A stretch of DNA of 64,000 nt, from positions 19,509,946 through 19,573,945 of the forward strand of contig NC_136000.1 of NCBI RefSeq assembly GCF_048128805.1, in the 5' to 3' direction. This document shows, piece by piece, positions 13,658 to 25,592 of this stretch. Under the pieces are notes generated by a model. It was not told the origin of the DNA and made no database searches. It worked only from the letters and a program-made list of their open reading frames with translations. How positions within the stretch are numbered: the first letter of the stretch is position 1; every line of letters starts with the position of its first letter. Origin of the DNA: Centroberyx gerrardi (lineage: Eukaryota; Chordata; Actinopteri; Beryciformes; Berycidae). The position numbers and the translations under genes are program-made.

Positions 13658-13690
13658 AATAAAAAAAAATTGAAGATATCTTCTTTGTAT
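13658..13690 (+). terminator. Poly(A) signal of the miR-9 host transcript
   Basis: A canonical AATAAA at 13,658-13,663 within an A-run is followed by T-rich sequence (agtctttttttcttgtg at about 13,690). That is a typical cleavage/polyadenylation context, and it closes the terminal exon that opens at 13,040. A second AATAAA near 13,837 could be an alternative. Confidence 0.55.
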
Positions 13691-15176
13691 TAGTCTTTTT
13701 TTCTTGTGCGACTAGAGAAATAGAGTATTTTAGTTTGTAATTTAATAACAGTTATTAGGCAGATGATGAACAGATTGTGACATTGGTCCTGTTTAGCTGC
13801 ATCAGGACCTTGGACAGATCATCATGTCATGCTTAATAAAAGCCTTGACTTAGGCTACTTTTTGGAAAATAACGATATCAAATATATTCGGATATATTTG
13901 GTCTCAACGGCGTTTTGTCTTTGACCTTAAAGGGGGAATTAAAATAAGAGAAAAGCCGTGGCTGTGTTTATAAGCCACAGCCTGCAGGCCAGACCTTGTC
14001 TGGGTTTCTTGATAGATTCACATGGAAATGTGTGAGGATCGTGTGAGAAAGTGTATCGGTGACCCCGCATTAAGTTTTAATTAGGGGGAGCAGACGGAGG
14101 AACGTGTGTTGAATCAGTGTGGGAAAGTTCATCAGCCACACGACTCAGTGAGGAAAATGACCCTTCTCACTATTAAAAAAATCTGAAAGGTTTTGTCCCT
14201 TGCCTTCATATTTTAATTAGCAGTGAAATGAAAACGGGACGATTTGATTTATTTTTGCATTTTATGGTTAGGTTAATGCGGACTATTTGCTGTGCTTTGC
14301 AAAACTAAATAAATTGGCCTAAAAAATAAAATAAAATGAAAATACCATCATCAATAAGCTGATTGAAAAAAAAAGATATATTTGGAGATATACTTTTTTT
14401 AAACTGTGTTGTTTACTTACACTCCAAACTGAAGGCTGCACGCTAAAGGCCTGCTTCTGACATTTAATCATGTTTCAGGATTACACAGCAGAATAAACTA
14501 TCTGTCACCCTGGACCTTAATCAGTGTCCGTCTGATCTGGTGTCCGGAGTCAAACAACAGATGGACACGAGCAAGGTCAAGAGGGGATTATTTCCGACTC
14601 TTTATATTGATGCAATCACAACGTTTAAAGTGACAGGGAAACAGATATGGCCATCAATTATAACAGAGCTGACCCTTTCTAGACATGGCTTCCCTTTAAA
14701 ACGAATAACGTTTTATTTGCAATGGACTAAATAAAAGGGACAGACAATTCTTCTGAGTACCTTTTCTTTTGTTTTGTTAAATTTAATTACAACCAACTAT
14801 TTACATTTAATGCTCAGGTGATATAATGGGCTTCAGTTATAGGCTATAATAATACATTTTACCTTAATTCAGCATTAAAAAAAGCCTTCATGCTTAGTAT
14901 TAGGCCTATTGTTACATAAAGGTGTATGATTGCTGAATATACTAAGCTCTTAATACATTAGAAAACATCAGGCTGAGAAATAATGATAATATTGATTTTT
15001 TTTAAATATGGAATTTGTTTTGTTAAAATTGACAATAATTTTGTTGCATTTGAAATTAGTGAAATGCAAAAGCTTGGCCCTGTCCTCATGAGAGAGACAT
15101 GATTCACTTAAATGTGAATGGAGTGTAAAAGTACTGTGGTTGCACATTTATTTAAAACAAAAATTAGACTTTACAG

Positions 15177-15345
15177 CAGTGGTTCTCCATCATCAAAGAG
15201 ACCCAAGAGCCTGCATGTTTTCATTCACACTACACCTGCTGATTCCAGTGATTAGTCCCCCCCTTTCTGCCTGAATGGGAGCCAATTAGTGAAATCGGCT
15301 TCTGTAGTGTTTGGTTGGAAGTCTGCAGGCTACTGGGGTCTATAG
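15177..15345. mobile_element. Short inverted-repeat element
   Basis: The left part carries agacccaagagcctgca and the right part, on the other strand, agaccccagtagcctgca, separated by about 130 bases. The segment also opens with cagtggttct, a common start of hAT-type miniature elements. No coding capacity. The exact ends and target duplication are unclear. Confidence 0.4.
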
Positions 15346-15737
15346 TTTTTAAATGTTTAAATTATTGTGTAAAAACTGAACTTACACAGTGAAGATACAC
15401 TGATGTGACATTGATCATTAAAGAAAGTATTATATTTTATGGGCTGTACAGTATATATATGCTCTACAAGTATGTGTTTTTTATGTTTTTTCATTAAAAA
15501 AAAATGTCAAAGAGCACTAGACCTAATCATGATAGTGCAAACCTGAGTTATTACAGGCTAAAATGCACGTGACAACATGGTAAACTCACATACTAAGCCG
15601 CGGCTTTATGTATTCAGTATCCTCTCATCCTTCCTCAGAAGTAATTGCCTGAATCGGTTAGTTAGGTTAAGGAGCGCTTTTTGATGAGTGTGTTTTGAGG
15701 CGGGGCAGCTGGTCAGGGACCTGTTGGTCTAGCCCCT

Positions 15738-15845
15738 AGGTCAGCAGGGGTCAGAGGTCACGGTGCGGACAGTCCCCCAGAGGACAATAAACAGGGCCAG
15801 AGAGATGCCGAGGTCAGGAGCCTTCTGAGCCGGAGCCAAAGGTCA
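15738..15845. promoter_or_regulatory. Cluster of nuclear-receptor half-sites (DR1)
   Basis: Five AGGTCA-type half-sites occur within 108 bases: 15,738-15,743, a direct repeat with one-base spacing (gggtcagaggtca, 15,748-15,760), 15,811-15,816 and aaaggtca at 15,838-15,845. DR1 spacing is bound by RXR, HNF4 and COUP-TF family receptors, and aaaggtca is an NGFI-B type monomer site. The island is GC-rich in an AT-rich background. Enhancer function is inferred from the motif cluster only. Confidence 0.35.
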
Positions 15846-17018
15846 AGGGCCACTAATTAAGTGGCTATTTCCTGCTATTCCCCAGTGACCAGTGGACTCA
15901 GAGATGGACAGGCAGAGGCACGGAGATTTTTACAAGAGGAAATGGTTAAAAAACTGAGATTGGAAAATGGCACAAGACAGTTTTTGTTGGATCAAGCCTA
16001 AAAATAATCTATTGCCTGATTTGTCTTTTCTTTTAGTGTAATATGTTTGGCATTAATCTAGACATTAATGCAAGGATACAGATATTAATGAGCATTAATG
16101 AAAGATTTTTTTTGCAAGGTTGGCTTTAGCAGGATATTTTCTAAACATCCTTAGATAAATAATGTCACATCGACACAAATTGCCATTTTAGAGGCTGAGA
16201 GAGAAACGGAGAGGCAGAGCCTTTCTCCTGCATCTCAGCCGTGGAACCTAAACGTTTTGGAGGGAAAGTCAGAAGGAGCTGTTTATGCCTTTCCAGCCAG
16301 TGAACTAGTGTGTGTATATGATCCTTTAGCATAAGAATGGAGATGGGGCCTGTGAACTTCTCTGACACTGACCTTTCTCCCAGGATGTGAATAGTATCAC
16401 TCAAGAGCTGCCCGGCCGCCTTTCAGTCAGACCTGAGCCCTGCCCTTGCCTAAACTCCTAATCAGGCTGATTTAATGTATCCTACAGGCCCCTCCTCATC
16501 ACCCACCCCGCCGCTTCAGAGTCGGCCTTCAGCCATTTACTGAAGGCACACACTCCACACCCCTGCCACTGGGCCCCTGCACTCGGGGAAGTTAGAGGAG
16601 CTGGTCTGAAACAACAGGGGCCCCTTTCTCTCTCCAAAGAGTCTGGGTCTCTTTATAATCAATTGGTTCCTCCTCTAAGGAGCTGATGCTTAATCCAAAC
16701 TATTTTGGTAAGATTTCTGAGATAGTCTAAATGTAGGCTGAAGAAAAAAAAGGGAAAATGCTGCTGTAAAAATGATCCAGTCTAAATGTTGACATCAATT
16801 TAACTGGCTCCCAGACATGCAAGAAATATAAAGAGAAATACGCTTCTCAATTAAGTGAATTGTTTAAAAGCTGTTTCACTGTTACAACTCATTATGGAGC
16901 TGGCTGTAGCAAAGTTATGGCCCAACAATGAAGTCCAGCAGGACAAAGCAAGCAGTGCTGAAAGGACAGCGCCACGTGCACACTTTGATCCTGGAAGAGA
17001 CGAACAAACTCATTGTAG

Positions 17019-17465
17019 TTTACAACCAGGGGTGGAGGGGAAACACACCTAAACTCAGCTCACACACCGGTTTGTTTTTTCTGTTTTTTCCAAATTAGAA
17101 TTTACCCACCTTTCTAGGACATAAGTCCTGTAGTATCAAACTGATGTAAGTTATATGAAGATCAAGTCTTCCCTAAAAAAAAAACGCTATAATATTCCTT
17201 TAGGTATTTATAGTATGTCTCTGGTACTCAATAGTGAGTTTATACTGACTTTATCGTACGTAATGGCCATTTTTTCATTTTTTTTTTTTGACCTATTGTT
17301 TATTAGTTTGCTGTGATATTTGTATGGTGTTGTAAAATATAGCCTATTTTAGGATTGCTGTATTCTTCTCTGCAAGGGGTTTGAGCGCTGGAAAGAATAA
17401 CTTATGCTGCTCATAGGTCAGAGTTTACCCACCTTTTTATTTACCACTACATCACTGTTTACAAC
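17019..17465. mobile_element. Non-autonomous hAT-like element with intact target duplication
   Basis: The element occupies 17,027-17,457. It begins caggggtggagg and ends ccactacatcactg, whose reverse complement is cagtgatgtagtgg, so the termini are inverted repeats. It is flanked on both sides by the identical octamer tttacaac (17,019-17,026 and 17,458-17,465), the 8-bp target duplication expected of hAT transposition. There is no transposase inside. A related copy lies at 44,863-45,114. Confidence 0.85.
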
Positions 17466-17999
17466 AAGGGTATAAAAGCCTCCTTGATTGGTGGGTGATG
17501 CCAACAGTGTAGCCAATCCCGCCTGTGCCCCGCCTCTTGTATGGAGCTCGCTCCCGGGATGATAACTGGGCTGTAATACAGTTAATGGACAGCCGGTGTA
17601 ATGTAGGTCTTCTGAGGGCCAGGCCTCTGGCATCAGGACCGCGTCACCGGCTTTCTCTCATCTATAAATCCTATATTATAGGCTACATAGCACATTAATA
17701 AATCACTGTCAGTTTGGTATAGGCAATAGTCTGAATTGAAAATAAAGAGACATGTTTAAATGTTCTAACAAGCGTTATGAGTCTATTAGATTTCATTTTG
17801 CAGCCTTGACATCTGCAGAAAAGTCTTTGTAAGCTTTCTAATAACTTTAAAATAATTGATAATTTGTACCTTATGACACAGTGAATTGCCACATATATTC
17901 GAGCATACTCAGGCCAAATGGAAAAGAAGAAACTGTGGTGTGTGTGACAGGCGGGCCTACATTTGTGTGACTGAGGCTTATTTCACAATAAGCATGCAG

Positions 18000-18310
18000 C
18001 GGGACGCCGCTGACAGCCCACTTCCCTTTGCATTTCGTTATAACTGTTTTGAGAAAAATTAATTGCTTAATTGTTTATTAATTCGCCATCTGTTTGAATT
18101 CATTTTCATGAAATGTTTAAACGAAAATTGTGGTGCAAACTTGCACGCTCCGAGAGTTTGGAGACGACCCGCTGTGCCCATTATAAAACACTGGAAATTA
18201 CTGGCAGTCCTGACATTAAGAATGACGGTGAGCCATTAAAACATCTCCTCGGAATGAGCGGAGACATAATTTTTATCTGACTTGGTTGCCTCTCAAAAAG
18301 AGCAAGAGAG
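18000..18310. promoter_or_regulatory. Candidate conserved AT-rich regulatory element
   Basis: A compact block rich in homeobox-type cores (attaattgcttaattg, ttattaattc) and POU/SOX-like motifs (ctttgcat). It is free of simple repeats and flanked by balanced sequence. The look is that of a vertebrate developmental non-coding element, but conservation could not be tested. Confidence 0.25.
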
Positions 18311-18710
18311 GCAGCTAACTAAAATAAATCAATACACTATTGTATAATGCTTAGCCTACATAATATAGTTATATAATATACTTATAAAATAACACTCTTT
18401 GTGCTATTCTCTTGACATCTATTTCAATAAGAGCTGTTTCAATTTCGAGCAAGGAGAAAATGTAGAAATTCTGAACAGAATTTTCTCCACACCAAAATCT
18501 AGCACAGTAGGAAGTTTTTGTTCAGAATCAGTATGAAGGCCAAGAGCAATAAAAAGACAATGGAAACAGGTGATAAGCTGCAGGTTTGGGTTATATAACC
18601 CACTAAGGACTGTTGGCACAGGAAGGCACCTTGGTATCTGGACTAGTGGAGGCAGTTATTCTGCTTGTGTGGTCTGAGGCCAGTGTAAAGCCAAACTGAT
18701 GCTCCTTCTG

Positions 18711-18713
<3 letters not shown>

Positions 18714-18751
<38 letters not shown>

Positions 18752-18774
18752 CCGTGTGTCCGTGTGTGTGTGTA
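18714..18774. repeat. (TG)n microsatellite
   Basis: A TG run with two interruptions (cccgtgtgtccg). Confidence 0.95.
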
Positions 18775-19224
18775 GGTGAGAGAAGAGAGGGTGCTTTGTG
18801 TGTGTGTGATTGTTTATGTGCTGTTTGCCAGTGTGCTTATGTTTGCCTGTGTGTATCACTGTCCATGTCTCTATCTGAGGACAAAAGGCACAACGAAATA
18901 ATCCTCTAATTCTACTGCGACTGCTGGCTTTGTCCATGCCACCCTTCCTGTGGTGCAGCACTTTGCTCTCCTCATGCAGGGTGTGGTTGAGGTCCAGAAT
19001 ATCATAGCAAACACTAAAGGAACAGGGCTGTTATGATGCAAAATCTCTTTCACAGACATTGGCTGATTTACATATCTGCATGTATGAGCAGACAGAATGA
19101 TGGAGGCTTCAGTGAGAGAACCTTAGCATGTTTATATCGATAGAGAATGCACAGATGCCAGTCTGTCTATTGATTCAAAGACAAAGGGGTAAAGAGAAAG
19201 GAGGGAAGGAAAGACACAGAATAA

Positions 19225-19227
<3 letters not shown>

Positions 19228-19282
<55 letters not shown>
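19228..19282. repeat. (AG)n microsatellite
   Basis: An uninterrupted AG run of about 27 units. Confidence 0.97.
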
Positions 19283-19286
<4 letters not shown>

Positions 19287-19659
19287 ACTCATATTGAGAC
19301 ACAATCAAATCCATGCGCATGCTCACAGTCAGGCGTAGAGCGACTCATCAGAGCTGCACACTCTGTGGGTTGGCATTTTTCAAAAACCCATGTGAGGCTA
19401 AAGCCAGTCCCCTCTCTCACAAATCTGTCACGACATGCTGGCAGCTCCGCTGTGATTGGCTGAACGGCATGAATCAGCAGTCAAAGGTAAAAGGTGAAAT
19501 GTTTAGCATGGCTGCTTGTAAATAGTATTCATTGTGACTGGAAGCTGATTCTCTGTAAGAGTAAAAGTAGAGGTGTTGTACATTTGTGCTTTAAACACAA
19601 CATTGTGCAAAAACATTTAAAAAAATGATTGCTGCCAAATTGCACACGGTACAAATTGC

Positions 19660-19930
19660 AAATTTATTATTATTTATTTAACCAGGTAAGTCTCACTGAG
19701 ATTAAAAATCTCTTTTGAAAGAGAGACCTGGCCAAGAGGGCAGCATGGAGGACAAAATATACATAAAAGTACCTTACAAGAACAACATAAAAAGACAAAA
19801 CACTTAGGTAAGCACATATATAGCACAAATAAATACAATCAAGATTAATAGAATGAATCAAATACATAAATGTGCAGAATCATTGTCCAATATAATTACA
19901 TTCTAGAACCTTCGTAATAGAAGAAAATTC
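19660..19930. repeat. Dispersed repeat fragment (Kolobok/DNA-type or SINE tail, unclassified)
   Basis: The block starts with tttatttaaccaggtaagtc, followed by cactgagattaaaaatctct and gagacctggccaagaggg. I recognise this motif combination as a very common interspersed repeat in teleost genomes, but I cannot name its superfamily with confidence. Confidence 0.5.
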
Positions 19931-20263
19931 ACCAAATCATTCTGTAGTACATGTGGCAACCATTGACAAAGGGAAATGTTTTTTTTTTTATTAGATTTTA
20001 CTACATTTTACTTCATGTCCATATTCTGGCAGGAAGAAACAGAGAGAGGATAAATGCAGCGAAATCTAAACAGTTGATTTTACAGTTTTCAGAGCTACTA
20101 ACAACGATCGCTAGCCGCCTCCCTGAGGTCTTTGGGTCCATCTCTACAGGAATTCAAAAAGCCACATTCCAACAGGCTGATTTTAGGGTGATTTACCATT
20201 CAGCATTCACACAGACACAGGGGACTCGAACCGTGTCTGATGTGTGGCTGCTGTGTTAGCCTT

Positions 20264-20310
20264 TGACCCCAGCCTGTCTGGAGGGCCACGCTGACAGAGA
20301 GTCAAGGTCA
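20264..20310. promoter_or_regulatory. Nuclear-receptor half-sites with an ERR/SF-1 type site
   Basis: Contains tgaccc at 20,264-20,269 and the extended monomer site tcaaggtca at 20,302-20,310, which matches the consensus for ERR and SF-1 class receptors. It lies in a GC-rich island at about 20,255-20,570. Function is inferred from the motifs only. Confidence 0.3.
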
Positions 20311-20694
20311 AGGGGAAGGGGGAAGGGCGCGGGCCGCATCTGAGGGCTGTAAGGGCTCCTGTCTGGGAGAGCAGAACTCAGACAGTCCCAGACGTCTAAC
20401 CGAGGGGGAGACGGCGCTGGGTGTTGTACCCCTCAGATCCCCACCCCGTCCCCTGTCTGTCCCCGCTCACCTCCATGGCCTGGAGGGTTGGGGTGGGTGG
20501 GTGGGTGGGATCAGGGTGCACTGATGTCTAGAGACTGGCAGGGTGCTGGTTCCCAGACACGAGGGATAGACGGGAGAGACACAAAGAATCAGAAATATCA
20601 CAAATCCATCCCAATGGTTTTACTGAAGATTAAACCACAGCCTTAAATTCCCGTTTAATTTATGATGCACTCTCTGAAGTAGTAATTTGAAATT

Positions 20695-20990
20695 TCAAAA
20701 TATTGTCATGTAGCAGACGCTTGTGCCCAAAGCGGCTTACAATAAGTACATTTTGTCAACAGTAGTCTGACCGTATATCACAGTCTTCATCAGCTAAGCC
20801 TTCAATAGGAATAAGCATTTTTTTAAGTGTAGTTTTTTTCATTAAGAGTAAGGGGAAGAAGATAGATACATGATAGGTTAATTCAAGTAGGATGTAAAGA
20901 GTGTAAAAGATGGGTAGCGATTCAGCCGTTCTGACAGAATGGGGGAGCTCGTTCCACAATTGCAGTGCCAGTCAATTTTTTAATTCATTT
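20695..20990. repeat. Dispersed repeat fragment
   Basis: It opens with tagcagacgcttgtgcccaa and agcggcttacaataagtac, a very common teleost interspersed repeat motif, and ends near gggagctcgttccacaattg. No coding potential of its own. Confidence 0.5.
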
Positions 20991-23307
20991 AATTCAAAAT
21001 GTACGACACAGTCTTTGCTCCTTTAAAGTTTATTTGGAAAAAACAAGCTGCATTCTGAGTTTAGGCACAGAGAGAGACACAGAGGGAGCTTTGCACACAG
21101 CTCTGTGAGGGCACCGGGTTACGGGGGGCACAGAGCAGTGATGGATGTCCTGGTGGGGCCCAGGCATGCAGGCAGACACATCAACACAGGAGACTATTAC
21201 AGGCCGATTCAAAGTCTATCTGCAAATATGAAGCAGAAGGAGCTCCCCCTGCAGGTAATAAACGGCGCCAGCAGATACTCTCCAACCTACTGTATGTCCC
21301 CAACCCCTCCATTCATCCTGCCAACCGACATAACCTGCCGTACTCTTGCCGTTCTCCTCCAGACACATACACACACTTATGCACACACACACACACACAC
21401 ACGGTCACAGATATAAGGCCCCCCAGACCTCCCGGGTGATCCGCACTGGAGCGTGTAGCCACCTGTCAATCACCAGATCCCGCCCGCCTTAAGAGAGACA
21501 TTTCGTCTGGGACAACGGCAGCCCGTCCCTCCCCATACATTCTGCCTCCCCTAGCAACCATGGCTGGATGACTGAGAGGCTTTGTCCCCTCACAACAGGA
21601 GTCCACCATTGAACCCGGGAGCCCGTAGCAACCAGAATTAGAGGGTGCCAGAAAGGGTCTTTTCTGTGAACCGGGTGAAAGCCCTGTTCTTGTCCCTACG
21701 TCTGGGATTCATATCATGGGCCTGAATGGCGTTCCCTCCTCCTTTTAAATGCTGGTGTAACGGAGCGTATGAAGGGGCTAGCGGCGAGCGGATAGGATCA
21801 TGGCTAATCTGCTGTTCCTCTCCACTGTGGTCCGATAGGGACACTTAAGCAGCCTCTGTGGACAGTTAGTGGCGTGGGGAGGCCCGCGGATACCTGGGGC
21901 GGGCAGAGCAGTGAGGTTCATCAGTGGGTTGCAAACAGAGCAGAAAAGGGACGGGAAGGGACGGGACGGGACGGACGGTGGGAAATGCACGCACTTTATG
22001 GTACTCAGAGGGCAAGGATTGGACCAAAATTACCCCAAATTATAGTCCAGATCTGAACTATGTGAAATGTTTCGGAAGTCAGACGCACCTGCTATAAGAA
22101 ATAACCTTTAGGGGACACTGAAGCTGCATAAAACATGTGCAGACTAAATACAGAGGGAGAAGAGTATGGTGCTTGAATAGTTTATGAACAGTTTTATGGA
22201 CTTGTGGATGCTTTCAATAGCGGCTTTTACAAGTCTCTTTATAAGGGAGCGAACATACGTCCCTGAATACTTCTTTAACCCCTGTGGATCCTCAAGCATT
22301 CTCGGATAATTGTAAAGTGAACTCAGTGGAGTTTTATGCAGTTTATGTTACTCCCCTTGGTACCCTAGGCATGATTTAGGGGTCGTAACACAGAGTGATT
22401 GACAAATATCTGTGAGTTTAGAAAGGTCTTATGAATAGGGAAGTCCTACAGCATAATTACTGTCAGAAATATTATTTTGTTTCTTCTGAACAATGGTTTC
22501 ATCTTAAATTGAGTTCCGTAAAAATATTAGTAACAAAAATCCAGATACCCGCAATATAATCAACCAAGAGGTGCCATAACACGACCTCCCACGTAGCCTT
22601 TGGTCTTGTAGTGTTCTGTATATGCTACCTCACGATGTATAGCAGATTACAAACTAATCTCAACTCACAACCAGCATCACTGGCATGCAGAGAAAACATA
22701 CAGTGCCTGGTATGTTCTTTATCATTAATGAGCGTCTCTCTGGCCCCCTGTATGGGAGTATGTTTTGTATAGCTTCCATTCTAAGCTCTCATCCTGAACC
22801 CTCTTTCCCACCCTCTCCTTCCCCGAAGCTGTCAATCAAAGATCTTGATTGAGCCTGGATGGCAGGCAGTCAGTCATCAGCAATGGAAGTGAGGCCTCAT
22901 TCTGTGTCCGGCCCTCCCTCTTTCATGCCCCCTTGCCTCCTCAAGTTCTCCGTCTCACCTTCTCTTCTTCGCTGCGGACTCTGTGTACCCCACTCTGCTC
23001 TTTCAGTCTTTCAGTCTCACTCTCTTCCTCTAAATCCTGACCGCCAGTTTGTGTTTTTTCAGTGGAAGCCATAGCTGTGGTCAGTATGGAGGGTAAAGCC
23101 GGGCGTTCAAACACTTGCTCCTGAACCCAAGGTGTCATGAGCCCATAAGGCCTGGCTCCCTTGACCTCCAAGGGGAAGGCCTGGTATCATAAAAAAAAAA
23201 AGTCTGATTTAGTTTTAACAGGCCTCTGCATATGCCCTTTAAGTGGCTGATGAATAAACATGAGTAGAGTTGGGGCGGGAACTGGGGGGTTGGGTTGAGA
23301 AGGGGCC

Positions 23308-23308
23308 C

Positions 23309-23346
<38 letters not shown>
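23308..23346. repeat. (GT)n microsatellite
   Basis: A pure GT run followed by a G-rich tract (ggggggtgtcgggggcag). Confidence 0.95.
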
Positions 23347-23347
<1 letters not shown>

Positions 23348-23944
23348 GGGGGGGTGTCGGGGGCAGGGAGGGGGACCCTTTCTTCCCAGCAGGGCTGCAT
23401 CTCGTTTAATTGGAGCACTTGTGGCACCATTACCTCCTTTACTCAAACACGTTACTGATGACAAAAGAAAACAGCACTAAGCCTGCCTTTGTTAGACAGA
23501 AGACTAGATGAGGAGATGGATTCCTCGCTGCTACTCATGTGTGGGAATCATCCACACTCCCACCATGAGCTGCTCTCTTAAACCAATGAAATGCCACAAC
23601 CAGGTGAACTGAATACAGAGTACATGTAAATTCCCGGTGGCGCAGCCATCATCAGAAAATGATGGATAGACTGGATACTTATGATATACAGAAATAAACC
23701 GCATAATGAAATGGCATATTTATGGACAAACTAGGCGCCACGTTAATTCATCCTATCTGTTGGAGGGTTGTTTCACTTAAAATAAATCTACTCCTCCATG
23801 TTTCTACCAATCCCTTTAAAAAATCAAGGAGTATAGTACCTCAGTATATGTGAATGCACAGGAATTTATCATACAGTCCTCTCTCTCTCTCTCTCTGTCA
23901 TTTTTAAAATGACGGACTGCAGCGTACGTGTGCAGCCCTGACAG

Positions 23945-24071
23945 TGACCTTGCTCTCTTCCTCCCCTTTGACCCGAGGTCACGATGATGAGGCTGGGGTC
24001 TAGTTTGTTTTTGGCCACACTAGTGTCCCGAGAGAGCGATGAGGGTGTGACCCTTCCCCTTGGTCTGACCC
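23945..24071. promoter_or_regulatory. Cluster of nuclear-receptor half-sites
   Basis: Five TGACC/AGGTCA-type half-sites lie within 127 bases: tgaccttg at 23,945-23,952, tgaccc at 23,969-23,974, aggtca at 23,976-23,981, and tgaccc at 24,048-24,053 and 24,066-24,071. It resembles the islands at 15.74 and 20.3 kb in composition and motif content. Enhancer activity is inference. Confidence 0.3.
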
Positions 24072-25592
24072 CTCTGGAGAGCGGACTGCGGAGGATTCTC
24101 AGCTGAACGAAATATGAAGCCCTTTATACTGCTTCTTATTTTGATTTTAGTAAATCTTGCATTTGTAGTCCATTTTCCTCCTTTTTTTTTTTTTTTTTTT
24201 TTACAAAATGGTAAATATTAAGAATTCACAAAATAGACTTGTAAATATTAAGAATTTACCAAATTGACTTGTTGAATCCAAATCCAAAGAAAATAAACAT
24301 AACATAACTTCTGCAATAATTACAATTTATTAATTTTCACAATTACCTTATCATTAATTAACTGATCAAGATCAATTTTCAAAAGAAGATGATAAAAACA
24401 TTCTGTAAATGTACAGATCTACTATTGACCAAATTATTAATTTTCAGATTGATATGTCATATCTGGATAAAAATATATTTTATGGCATAGCATAACTTAG
24501 TTTCAAACATCACAGTTCTTCATTTTTTTTTCATTCATATTCAGTAACATGCTACTTGACTGTCATTACATCTTAATGTAAAGGTTATCTTTGTTTCTCC
24601 ATGAAGACACACAAAATTAAATCACTGGAGTTGTTTTTCTCAATGTTTCACAATATGAGGAAAAGATAAATCAAACAAAAGTATGCAAATATACAGATAA
24701 CAAAGGAAGTCAACATCTTATCATAATAGTTCATAATGGTAGAATTCTGTGCATTCACTTTTAACTTCACCTGCATTATTACTCCACACAGACGTTTTGA
24801 CAGACACAAATCAAAAGAGGTGAAAAAAGTACGATATGAAAGCTCCATCTGAACATCCTTAAAGTGCAATTCAGATCAAATGAACACAAGTGAGTCTAAA
24901 ACACAGTAAAACACAACCAGGGATCTAAATAGTAGAAGTAAAAAGAACGCTGTTCTTGTTCTGACAATTACAATGAGATTGACTTTCTCTTTTCTAACAG
25001 TGTCACAGTCATTTGTTTTGTTATGGTGCATTTATTATGATTTTGTCTGACGAGTTAAAGTCATGGTTATTGTCCTGCCAAACCTTTTGATATAGGCCTA
25101 TGTTACTGAGGAGTACAAAATAGCTGTGAGTCTACACTGCAAAATATCCATTTTAACACGTCATTTAGTCTAATATTGAGCCTTAAAATCTTGTTTCCCA
25201 TTCCAACAAGTGAAAAATTCTTCAAATGGGGTGAAATAATTTCCTATGCAGTTTCACCTGTTTCACAAAGGACAGTATGTTAAAATAAAGCAGATTACTT
25301 CACTAGTATTAAGATAATGTCACTTGATTTTAAGAAATTCTCTGGTAACATGGAGATTATCTAATTCCATTGGCAGATTATTTCACTTGAGTTAAGAAAA
25401 AGAAGATTTTAAGACTCAGTACTAGACAAACAACTTGTTAACAGTGACTTTTTTTCAGTGTATGGATAATAGCTATTTTTGATGGGTGTAGAATAATTGT
25501 ATTGAATGAATATTTGTGTCCAGCAGGAGAATATACAGAACAGGTGGGCCATGGGATTACAGAGGGAGATCCGTCAGGATCAAGACCTAGCA

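Larger units (their letters stand above)
2050..13680 (+). ncRNA. Host transcript of miR-9 (MIR9-3HG-like lncRNA), candidate exon model
   Basis: Four candidate exons can be drawn from splice signals on the plus strand: ? to 2,269 (donor gtaaggg), 4,187-4,404 (acceptor ttctag, donor gtaagg), 6,592-6,891 (acceptor ttacag, donor gtgagt) and 13,040 to about 13,680 (acceptor cctcag, AATAAA at 13,658-13,663). Exon 2 contains the whole pre-miR-9 hairpin. Joining the exons gives only very short frames. A start at 4,187 runs into a stop in exon 3 if the alternative donor at 4,224 is used. A start at 6,820 would add only 13 residues from the last exon before a stop. I therefore call it non-coding. In human, MIR9-3 lies in a long non-coding RNA gene near RHCG, which fits the rhcg gene downstream here. 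The introns hold microsatellites and unannotated single-copy DNA. The true exon set needs transcript data. Confidence 0.55.
13700..25590. other. Gene-free interval between the miR-9 host and rhcg
   Basis: No reading frame here has splice context or family resemblance. The interval contains three islands rich in nuclear-receptor half-sites (15.74, 20.3 and 24.0 kb), an AT-rich homeobox-type segment (18.0-18.3 kb), microsatellites, an element with an 8-bp target duplication (17.0 kb) and fragments of dispersed repeats at 19.66 and 20.7 kb. Because miR-9 is a developmentally regulated neural gene, long flanking regulatory DNA is expected; that reading is inference. Confidence 0.6.

Noticed and set aside
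18656-18961. 101-codon minus-strand frame with His/Thr repeats
   Set aside because: Produced by the TG microsatellite.
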